NCBI GenBank assembly: GCA_018240565.1 | Contig: JAFEFO010000041.1 | Span: 1 to 64,000 of the forward strand | Source of the DNA: Pseudomonadota bacterium | GTDB taxonomy: Bacteria > Pseudomonadota > Gammaproteobacteria > Xanthomonadales > Rhodanobacteraceae | Reading direction: 5' to 3' | DNA: 64,000 bases | Part shown: piece after piece, positions 47,430-54,495 of the stretch | How positions within the stretch are numbered: the first letter of the stretch is position 1 | Layout: the number at the start of each line of letters is the position of its first letter | Translations under genes and position numbers: made by a program | The notes under the pieces: generated by a model | Databases searched by the model: none | The model's input: only the letters and a program-made list of their open reading frames with translations | What the model was told of the DNA's origin: nothing

Positions 47430-48113
47430 TCACGCCGGGATCAGATCGACGTACTGGAAGCGCCCGTCGCGCAGCACGCGCTCGCCGCGCGTTAATCCGA
47501 TCGGCGCGGAAAACAGCGGACTGGCGTGCACGCAGGTGTGGAACTCGCCGTTCTCGCCGCAGGGATCGCAGGACGCAGGTAGATCGGCCAGTAGTGTCGT
47601 GTCATAGTCGCGGCCACAGAATCCGGCATCCAGTTGCTGCGTATCCACGCAGGTCAGGATCGCGCGATGACCGCAGTCGATGAAATGCCGAGCCAGTTTC
47701 GCCGTGTCCTCGCCCCACAACGGATATGCACCGTGCCAGCCAAGGCGGCCCAGCATGGCTTCACGATACGCGCGCACATCGGCCAGATACAGATCGCCGA
47801 ACGCGATGTGCGCAAGGCCCGGCTCGCGCGCGCGTGCCCGCGTCAGCGCGCGTGCGAACGTTTCCTCGTAGATTTCATTGGAGGCCTGCGCCGGGATTTC
47901 CGCTTCGAACAGGGGCAAGCCGAGTGCGGCGGCTTGCGCATGCAAAACCGCGCGGCGCACGCCGTGGATCGCGATGCGCTCGTACTGCGCGGTCACCGTG
48001 GTCAGCAGTCCTGTCACGCGCCAATGCGCATCGCCGAGCAGGCGCTCGAGCGCCAGCGTGGAGTCCTTGCCGCCGCTCCAGGCGAGCAGGACGGGAATCG
48101 ACAAGTCGCTCAT
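47430..48113 (-). CDS. Dph6-like ATP pyrophosphatase
   Basis: The 227-residue protein has the PP-loop SGGKDSTLALERL near residue 14 and HIAFGDLYLADVRAYRE, typical of the diphthine-ammonia-ligase-like group of adenine-nucleotide alpha hydrolases. It also has DPCGENGEFHTCVHASPLF with conserved Cys and His. In bacteria the true substrate is unknown because diphthamide is absent. ATG at 48113 is used. Confidence 0.86.
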   Translation of the reverse strand: MSDLSIPVLLAWSGGKDSTLALERLLGDAHWRVTGLLTTVTAQYERIAIHGVRRAVLHAQAAALGLPLFEAEIPAQASNEIYEETFARALTRARAREPGLAHIAFGDLYLADVRAYREAMLGRLGWHGAYPLWGEDTAKLARHFIDCGHRAILTCVDTQQLDAGFCGRDYDTTLLADLPASCDPCGENGEFHTCVHASPLFSAPIGLTRGERVLRDGRFQYVDLIPA

Positions 48114-48211
48114 CCGGGAATTTTGCCATGTGATGGCGATTGCGCATTGCCCAAGGTTCAAAGCCGAAGAGGTTGCGCAAGCAACCACCGCACGCACCGT
48201 CGATTTTTTCC

Positions 48212-48245
48212 GTGATTACGCATGTTATAATCACATCTGGAGGTA
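48212..48245 (+). promoter_or_regulatory. promoter/operator of the AbrB-Doc toxin-antitoxin module
   Basis: A perfect TATAAT stands at 48226-48231, inside the palindrome GTGATTA (48212-48218) - N9 - TAATCAC (48228-48234). A GGAGGT ribosome site follows at 48239-48244, 6 bp before the ATG. Overlap of operator and -10 fits autorepression by the AbrB-type antitoxin. Confidence 0.65.
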
Positions 48246-48250
48246 ACGTC

Positions 48251-48475
48251 ATGCGCTTGAAAATCACAACAGTCGGCAATTCGGCTGGCGTCGTGCTGCC
48301 GAAGGAATTGCTCGCGCGCCTGCGCCTGGAAAAGGGTGACTCGTTGTTCGTCAGCGAACTGCCGGACGGCATCAAGCTGATGCCCTACGATCCCACGTTT
48401 GAACAGCAAATGGCCGTGGCCGAGCGCATCATGCGCGAGCGCCGTACGTTGCTGCGCAAATTGGCCGATAGCTGA
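48251..48475 (+). CDS. AbrB/MazE-type antitoxin
   Basis: The 74-residue protein begins with the swapped-hairpin DNA-binding fold (LKITTVGNSAGVVLPKELLARLRLEKGDSLFV) and has a charged C-terminal tail that would bind the toxin. A strong ribosome site precedes ATG 48251. The stop overlaps the toxin start by one base. It likely represses its own promoter at the overlapping palindrome. Confidence 0.9.
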   Translation: MRLKITTVGNSAGVVLPKELLARLRLEKGDSLFVSELPDGIKLMPYDPTFEQQMAVAERIMRERRTLLRKLADS

Positions 48476-48936
48476 TGATCGTCTGGATCGATATCCAGGT
48501 TGTTATCGGACTGCATGATCGGCAACTTGCCGAGTATGGAGGCAGCCCGGGCGTACGTGACGCGAACCTGCTCGAATCCGCCCTGGGTCGACCGCAACAG
48601 CTCTATGCGTACGGCGATCCGCGACCGGATCTTGCCGACCTCGCCGCAAGCCTTGCGTTTGGCCTGGCGCGCAACCACCCCTTTGTCGATGGCAACAAGC
48701 GCACGGCAGCGGTTTCTTGCGAAACCTTCATCGTACTCAATGGCGCGCGCCTGCCTGCAAGCGACGCTGAGCTGTATGTACTTTTTCTTGCCCTCGCCGA
48801 AGGCAAGCTCGCCGAGCGCGAATTCGCTGCATGGTTGCGCGCGCATATCGAAATGCCAAAGCGACATCGGGTGCAGGAGCCGCCACCGCCAAGCATGAAG
48901 CGCAAGCTGGCCAAAGCGACGAAAAAACGCGGCTGA
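48475..48936 (+). CDS. doc: Doc-type Fic toxin (death on curing)
   Basis: The 153-residue protein has the Doc core motif HPFVDGNKRTAA near residue 67, the Fic site for ATP-dependent modification; Doc itself phosphorylates EF-Tu. It also has SPGVRDANLLESALGRPQQ near residue 23. A basic C-terminal extension (MKRKLAKATKKRG) makes it longer than P1 Doc (126 residues). ATG 48475 overlaps the antitoxin stop. Partnership with an AbrB/MazE-type rather than Phd-type antitoxin is a less usual pairing. Confidence 0.9.
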   Translation: MIVWIDIQVVIGLHDRQLAEYGGSPGVRDANLLESALGRPQQLYAYGDPRPDLADLAASLAFGLARNHPFVDGNKRTAAVSCETFIVLNGARLPASDAELYVLFLALAEGKLAEREFAAWLRAHIEMPKRHRVQEPPPPSMKRKLAKATKKRG

Positions 48937-48943
48937 AGAAACC

Positions 48944-49897
48944 TCAGGCCCTTGCGTTGCCCAACAATCGTCCCGGCAACGAGCGGATGCGGTTGAGTAT
49001 TGCCGCGGGCAGGCGCAGGGCGGAGGTGGTGCTTTCGGCGTTCGGTGCGGCAGCAACATAACGCCGTGCAGCCTGCGGGTTCTGCTTGAGTTGCCAATAG
49101 CGGCCGATGGCCGAATCCACGCTCAACCGGCAAGTGCCCATGCGCACCGGTTTGATCAGCATGCGGTAGACCTGGCCTTCGTTGATCAGCTCGATCGCGG
49201 TGGAAGCATTCGCGCGCTCGGTGACGACCACGGTGGCGATGTGCGGATGGTGCAGTTTCAGCGCTTTGAGCAGGCCGGTCAGGTCGTGCCGCCCGGCTTC
49301 GGTTTCGGAAATCACCACGCCGGTTTCCTGTTGTTCCATGATCTGCAGCGCGCGTTCGGCGTTGTTGGCGAAGTTGACCTTGTAATACGGCTGCAGGATT
49401 TCGCGCAGGCGCTGCTGCACGGTGGTGTCATCCTCGATCACGAGCACGCCAACCTGGGTGCGGGCGCGGTCGTGTTCGGCCTGCGGCAGCACGTCGCGCG
49501 CGATCACCGGCGCCTCGCGTGCGATCGCACCGGCGTTGGCGACGAGCGTCTTCAGCTCGGCATTGTTCCAGGGCTTGTTGACGAAGCGGAACACCTCGCC
49601 TTCATTCACCGAGCCGAGCACGGCCTTGAGGTCCGAGTAGCCGGTGAGCAGGATGCGCAGCGCGCGCGGATGCGTTTCCTTGATCTCGCGGAGCACGTCC
49701 ACGCCGGTTTTTTCCGGCATGCGCTGGTCGCAGATGACGACATCGACGTCGTGTTGTTTCGCCAACGCCGCGGCTTCCAGCGGATCGGTAGTCTGGTACG
49801 TGGTGTAGTCGCGCAGCAGCGCCTTGAGCGCGCGCAGGATGCGCGACTCGTCGTCGACCATCAGGATGCGCAGCGGTGCGTCGGGCGTGTCGGTCAT
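48944..49897 (-). CDS. response regulator with two receiver domains, no classic output domain
   Basis: The product of about 317 residues has two REC domains. The first (about 6-125) is complete: VDDES, CDQRMPE with the phospho-Asp, LLTGYSD and NKPW. The second (about 145-260) has IEDDT, VTERA and IKPV, but the phospho-acceptor place reads VVISETEAG, with Glu instead of Asp. That may imitate constant phosphorylation. A short basic tail follows. It lies just downstream of the histidine kinase gene. ATG at 49897 is chosen; 49912 overlaps the kinase stop. Confidence 0.86.
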   Translation of the reverse strand: MTDTPDAPLRILMVDDESRILRALKALLRDYTTYQTTDPLEAAALAKQHDVDVVICDQRMPEKTGVDVLREIKETHPRALRILLTGYSDLKAVLGSVNEGEVFRFVNKPWNNAELKTLVANAGAIAREAPVIARDVLPQAEHDRARTQVGVLVIEDDTTVQQRLREILQPYYKVNFANNAERALQIMEQQETGVVISETEAGRHDLTGLLKALKLHHPHIATVVVTERANASTAIELINEGQVYRMLIKPVRMGTCRLSVDSAIGRYWQLKQNPQAARRYVAAAPNAESTTSALRLPAAILNRIRSLPGRLLGNARA

Positions 49898-49901
49898 GGA
49901 G

Positions 49902-50918
49902 TCAGGCGGCATCGGCCGCGCTCGGGCCGCTGCCGTTGACCGGCAGGCTAACCGTGAACGTGGAGCCTTTCCTTGGCGTCGTTCGCACTTTGATCGATCC
50001 GCCGTGGCCCTTGATTATCTTGTGCACGATGGAAAGTCCCAGTCCGGTGCCTTCGCCAACCGGCTTGGTGGTGAAGAACGGATCGAAGATCTTCGGCAGC
50101 ACGTCGTCGGGAATGCCGCTGCCGGTGTCGGTGAAGTCCATCAGCACCTGGCTACCTTCCACCCGGCTGTCGATGGTCAGGGTACCGTCGCCGTCGATGG
50201 CTTGCGCGGCGTTGGTGATCAGGTTCAGGAAAACCTGGTTCATCTGCGACGGCATGCAACGCACCTTGGGCAGCGGTTGCAGGTGCTTGACCACTTTCAC
50301 GCGATCGCGCAACTGGTGCTGGGCAATGGTCAGCGCGCATTCGATGCCTTCGTTCAAATCCATCGAATCCATGCCGTCGCGGTCCACGCGCGAAAAGCCC
50401 TTGAGGTTCTGCACCAGGCCCGACAACTGCGTCAGGCCCTCGCTGGCATCGCCGAGCAGTTCCTTGGCATCGTTGAGCAGTGGGCTCTTCTCCACCGCCG
50501 CGCGCGCCTCGAACAGCTTGCGCCGCGCGTCCTCGACATGCTTGACCAGCTTGTCGAGGCTGGCCTTGTCGGCGTTGAAGATCAGGTCCACCGGCTGCAG
50601 GCACACTTGCACGGCGGCATCGTATTGCTTGACCAGCTTGCGGTAGTCGTCGAGCAGGTCGCCGACGACTTCCACATTGCTCTTGACGAAACCGAGCGGC
50701 GTGTTGATCTCGTGCGCCACGCCCGCGACCATCTGCCCGAGCGAAGCCAGTTTGGTGGTGTGGATGACCTGCGACTGGGTCGATTGCAGGCGCTTGAGCT
50801 CGGCTTCGGACTCGGCATTGCCGGCACGCAGGGCCAGGTTCGCGCGACGCAGGCGCAGCATTTCGAAACCGAGCCAGGCGCAGGCGGCAAGCAGGACGAG
50901 CGCAACGATGAGCAGCAT
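49902..50918 (-). CDS. sensor histidine kinase
   Basis: The 338-residue kinase has one N-terminal membrane helix (LLIVALVLLAACAWLGF), a coiled coil and the H-box LASLGQMVAGVAHEINTPLGFVKSN. A long helical insert lies between the H-box and the ATPase. N-box NQVFLNLITNAAQAID, G1 DTGSGIPDD, F-box FDPFFTTKPVGEGTGLGLS and G2 complete the catalytic domain. No extracytoplasmic sensor domain is present, so it may sense through the membrane or through partners. It is paired with the double-receiver regulator. Confidence 0.92.
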   Translation of the reverse strand: MLLIVALVLLAACAWLGFEMLRLRRANLALRAGNAESEAELKRLQSTQSQVIHTTKLASLGQMVAGVAHEINTPLGFVKSNVEVVGDLLDDYRKLVKQYDAAVQVCLQPVDLIFNADKASLDKLVKHVEDARRKLFEARAAVEKSPLLNDAKELLGDASEGLTQLSGLVQNLKGFSRVDRDGMDSMDLNEGIECALTIAQHQLRDRVKVVKHLQPLPKVRCMPSQMNQVFLNLITNAAQAIDGDGTLTIDSRVEGSQVLMDFTDTGSGIPDDVLPKIFDPFFTTKPVGEGTGLGLSIVHKIIKGHGGSIKVRTTPRKGSTFTVSLPVNGSGPSAADAA

Positions 50919-51042
50919 GGGGGCTTCCTCGTTCGGCGGCCAAAGTATACACAGTCCCGGGTTGGCGCTACTTTAAGCACATGCTCGCTGCCCTGCCGGC
51001 GAGCGACGCTCTGCCGGATCCGTCCATTTTCGGGGAATCGCC

Positions 51043-52392
51043 ATGAAGACCGTTGTCGCCGCCTTGCTGACGACCTTGTTGCTATGCCTTTGCACATTGC
51101 CGGCGGTTGCCGCCAGCGGGGCGACGGATGCGCGTGATTTGCCGCCGGGCCTGCAGATTCCCACGGCGGCGCGGCCGGGCCCCGCTTTCGATGTGGACAA
51201 GGCCACCGAGGCCTATCTGGACCTGCTCTCGCCGGAACAGCGTGCTCGCTCCGATGCCTATTTCGAGGGTGGCTACTGGCTGCAACTGTGGGATTTCGTC
51301 TATGGGCTTGTCGTCGCAGGCATCTTGTTGTGGGGTGGCATTTCGCGGCGTCTGCGCGATCTGGCCCGGCGCCTCAGTGCGCGGCCCTGGCTCTACACAT
51401 GGGCTTACGCGCTCTTGTTCGTGCTCGCGTACTTCGTTCTCACGCTGCCATGGTCGATCTACACCGATTTCTTCCGCGAGCATCAGTATGGCCTGGCCAC
51501 GCAGGATTTTTCCGGCTGGTTCGGCGATGCGCTGAAGAGCCTGCTGGTCAGCGCGATCGTGTTGCCGCTCGTGCTGGTCGTCGTGTATGCCGCTGTGCGC
51601 CGCGCTGGCGCGCGCTGGTGGATCTGGGCCGGCGGCATTGCCTTCGTCTTCATCGTGTTCTCGATCATGCTCGCGCCGGTGTATGTCGAGCCGCTGTTCA
51701 ACACCTACAAGCCGCTGCGCGATAGCCCGGCACGCGAAGCCGTGCTGTCGCTCGCCCGCGCCAACGGTATTCCTACCGATCACGTCGTCGAGTTCGACGC
51801 CTCGCGCCAGACCACGCGCATCAGCGCCAACGTCGCCGGTTTCGCCGGCACCACGCGCGTGGCGCTCAACGACAACCTGCTGGACAAGACTTCGCTGCCG
51901 GAAATCAAGGCCGTGCTCGGCCACGAGATGGGCCACTACGTGCTCAACCACCACCTGCGCATCACGATCTATTTCAGCCTTGTACTCGTGTTCGGGTTCT
52001 GGTTCACGCAGCGGTTGTTTGATTGGTCGCTTGCGCGCTGGGGCGGGCGCCTGAAGCTGGAAGGTCGCGCCGATCCCGCGGCCTTGCCTCTGGCGTTCGC
52101 GATCCTGTCGATCTTCTTGTTGCTCGCCACGCCTGTGGCGAATTCGATCGTGCGCCAGATGGAAGCCGAAGCCGATGCCTTCGGCCTGAATGCCGCGCGC
52201 GAACCGAACGGATTCGCCATGGTGGCGATGCGCTTGTCGACCTACCGCAAGATCCATCCCGGCCCGCTCGAGGAGACCATCTTCTACGATCATCCAAGCG
52301 GATATACGCGGGTCCACGCGGCGATGACCTGGCTCAAGGAAAACCAGGACAATCCGACCGCGAACGCGCCTTTGCCCCCGCCGGCAGGCTGA
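51043..52392 (+). CDS. M48 family metallopeptidase (Ste24/CAAX protease-like)
   Basis: The 449-residue membrane protease has a signal or first helix, several membrane helices and the zinc motif LGHEMGHYVLNH near residue 291. The third ligand Glu is in EAEADAFGLNAAREP. VEPLFNTYKPL before the active site is typical of Ste24-type CAAX proteases. In bacteria these probably degrade membrane proteins. ATG at 51043 follows GGGGAA. It precedes aceF by 81 bp. Confidence 0.92.
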   Translation: MKTVVAALLTTLLLCLCTLPAVAASGATDARDLPPGLQIPTAARPGPAFDVDKATEAYLDLLSPEQRARSDAYFEGGYWLQLWDFVYGLVVAGILLWGGISRRLRDLARRLSARPWLYTWAYALLFVLAYFVLTLPWSIYTDFFREHQYGLATQDFSGWFGDALKSLLVSAIVLPLVLVVVYAAVRRAGARWWIWAGGIAFVFIVFSIMLAPVYVEPLFNTYKPLRDSPAREAVLSLARANGIPTDHVVEFDASRQTTRISANVAGFAGTTRVALNDNLLDKTSLPEIKAVLGHEMGHYVLNHHLRITIYFSLVLVFGFWFTQRLFDWSLARWGGRLKLEGRADPAALPLAFAILSIFLLLATPVANSIVRQMEAEADAFGLNAAREPNGFAMVAMRLSTYRKIHPGPLEETIFYDHPSGYTRVHAAMTWLKENQDNPTANAPLPPPAG

Positions 52393-52473
52393 CAAAGGAG
52401 CCCCCGCGCCGCCGGGCTGGGGTCCACCCGGCCCCGTGCTTGGATTATCATGGCGTTCTACGCGGGAGGACGC

Positions 52474-53868
52474 ATGGCGCAGGTCAAGCAAGCCACGGTG
52501 CCGGACATCGGCAACTACACCAACATCCCGGTGATCGAAATCCTGGTCAAGCCGGGCGACACGGTCGCCAAGGACCAGGGCTTGGTCACGCTCGAATCGG
52601 ACAAGGCGACGATGGAAGTGCCGGCGCCGTTCGCCGGCGTAGTGAAAGAGCTCAAGGTCAAGGTCGGCGACGAGGTGTCGGAAGGCAGCGTGGTTGCGCT
52701 GATTGAGGACGGCACTGCCGCCGCTGTTCCTTCCCCTGCGCGCGGCGCGGGGGAAGGTGCCCCGAAAGGGGCGGAAGGGGGCCAAGGCACCGCGCCAGCA
52801 AAAGCGCCACCTGCAGCCGCGGCCGCGGCAGCTCCCTCCGCAAGCGCGGGGAGCGAAAGCAAAGCGCCCCCTGTTTCCGCCGCCAGCAACGCGACATCGA
52901 CTCAGCGATCGCCGCCCATCGCCTTCGGTACTGACACCGTCCTGCCCGGCAAGGTGCCGCTGGCCAGTCCCGTGGTGCGCCTGATCGCGCGCGAGCTGGG
53001 TGTGGACCTGGCCCAGGTCACCGGCAGCGAACGCAATGGCCGCATCACCAAGCAGGACGTGCGCGCTTACGTCAAACGCATCCTCGAAGGCGGCGGTCCG
53101 GCGCGAGCTGCCGGCAGCGGTGGCGGTGGGTTGAACCTGCTGCCGTGGCCGAGCGTGGATTTCTCCAAATTCGGCGAAATCGAAACGCGGGCATTGTCGA
53201 AGATCAAGAAAATTTCCGGTGCGAACCTGGCGCGCAACTGGGCGATGATCCCGCATGTCACGCAGCACGACGAGGCCGACATCACCGACCTGGAAGCGTT
53301 GCGCGTGGCGCTCAACAAGGAGCATGAGAAGGCGGGAATCAAGTTCACCATGCTCGCCTTCATCATCAAGGCGATGGTTGCGGCGCTCAAGAAGTATCCG
53401 GATTTCAACGCTTCGCTCGATGCCTCTGGCGAAAACCTGATCCTGAAGAAATATTTCCACGTCGGCTTCGCCGCCGATACGCCAAATGGTCTGGTTGTTC
53501 CGGTGCTCAAGAATGCGGATCAGAAGGGCTTGGTCGAGATCGCGCAGGAATCGAGCGAATTGGCAAAGAAAGCGCGCGACGGCAAGCTCGGTCCGGCCGA
53601 CATGTCCGGCGGCTGCATTTCGATTTCCTCGCTCGGCGGCATCGGCGGCACGGCGTTCACGCCCATCGTCAATGCGCCGGAGGTGGCGATCCTGGGCGTG
53701 TCCAAGTCCGCGATCAAACCGGTGTGGGACGGCAAGGCGTTTGCGCCGCGCCTGATGCTGCCGCTGTCGCTGAGTTACGATCATCGCGTCATCGACGGCG
53801 CCGCGGCGGCGCGCTTTGCCGCGCATCTGGCGGCGTTGCTTGCGGACATGCGCCGCAGCCTGCTCTGA
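52474..53868 (+). CDS. aceF: pyruvate dehydrogenase E2, dihydrolipoyl acetyltransferase
   Basis: The 464-residue protein has one lipoyl domain (ESDKATMEVP, Lys near residue 43). A long Ala/Pro linker, the E3-binding domain (ASPVVRLIARELGVDLAQVTGSERNGRITKQDV, about 170-205) and the catalytic domain ending in SLSYDHRVIDGAAAARF follow. It transfers acetyl groups from E1-bound intermediate to CoA. ATG at 52474 has GGGAGGA upstream. Part of the linker (PSPARGAGEGAPKGAEGG) is encoded by a palindromic repeat. aceE is not adjacent. Confidence 0.94.
   Translation: MAQVKQATVPDIGNYTNIPVIEILVKPGDTVAKDQGLVTLESDKATMEVPAPFAGVVKELKVKVGDEVSEGSVVALIEDGTAAAVPSPARGAGEGAPKGAEGGQGTAPAKAPPAAAAAAAPSASAGSESKAPPVSAASNATSTQRSPPIAFGTDTVLPGKVPLASPVVRLIARELGVDLAQVTGSERNGRITKQDVRAYVKRILEGGGPARAAGSGGGGLNLLPWPSVDFSKFGEIETRALSKIKKISGANLARNWAMIPHVTQHDEADITDLEALRVALNKEHEKAGIKFTMLAFIIKAMVAALKKYPDFNASLDASGENLILKKYFHVGFAADTPNGLVVPVLKNADQKGLVEIAQESSELAKKARDGKLGPADMSGGCISISSLGGIGGTAFTPIVNAPEVAILGVSKSAIKPVWDGKAFAPRLMLPLSLSYDHRVIDGAAAARFAAHLAALLADMRRSLL
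52729..52781. repeat. palindromic repeat element inside aceF, in frame
   Basis: CCTTCCCC (52729-52736) pairs with GGGGAAGG (52750-52757), and GCCCC-GAAA-GGGGC (52759-52772) forms a second hairpin, followed by GGAAGGGG. This matches the layout of dispersed intergenic repeats known in xanthomonads. It encodes linker residues without disrupting the frame. Confidence 0.75.
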
Positions 53869-53878
53869 TTCGACCGGC

Positions 53879-54484
53879 ATGGACGAGTTCACCGACATCG
53901 TCATCGTCGATCTGGACGTGAACCGCACGACCTGGTCGCGCGTGCATTCGTCCATGCGCACCCTGCACCTGAAGCTCAACCGCGATCCGAATCCGGAATG
54001 GACGCGTTTGTTTTTCGAGGAACGCAATTCGCGCGTCGAGCTCAAGCGCCACGGCCTGTGGATCGAGGATGGCTACATCGTCTTCGATTGCCTGTTGATC
54101 GACGTCGACGATTACCATCTGCCTGATATTCGCCAGTCGATCGATTACGCGAACGCGCGTTCGCGCGTGCTGGTCGAAGAACGCCACGCCGAAGTCGAGC
54201 GTCTGCGTGGCGAAGCGCGGACCGAGCAGCACATGCTCACGGCATTGCGCGCCGGCATTCGCCACACCCGCGAAGCGGCGCCGGATTTGCCGGCGGTGGA
54301 CGCGCCGGAACCGGAGCCGATCGCCGAAGCGGCGGTACCGATGCAGGCATCGCTCGAACACGCCGATCCGATGCCGCCGCAAGCGGTCGTCGATCCATTG
54401 CATGTCGAACGCGAAACCGTGCTCGAAGCCCGGCGTGGCGATTGGCGCGCACGTTTTCGCGCCGCGTTTCATCGCAACAAATAA
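53879..54484 (+). CDS. conserved hypothetical protein between aceF and lpdA
   Basis: The 201-residue product starts at ATG 53879, 10 bp after the aceF stop, and ends 11 bp before lpdA. Residues 1-95 form a mixed alpha/beta region (DIVIVDLDVNRTTWSRVHSSM; WIEDGYIVFDCLLIDVDDYH). A charged helical, probably coiled-coil, part (95-130) and a Pro/Glu-rich tail with a basic end follow. I recognise no family. Its position inside the pyruvate dehydrogenase unit suggests co-expression with the complex. Confidence 0.75.
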   Translation: MDEFTDIVIVDLDVNRTTWSRVHSSMRTLHLKLNRDPNPEWTRLFFEERNSRVELKRHGLWIEDGYIVFDCLLIDVDDYHLPDIRQSIDYANARSRVLVEERHAEVERLRGEARTEQHMLTALRAGIRHTREAAPDLPAVDAPEPEPIAEAAVPMQASLEHADPMPPQAVVDPLHVERETVLEARRGDWRARFRAAFHRNK

Positions 54485-54495
54485 AGGAGCACGCC

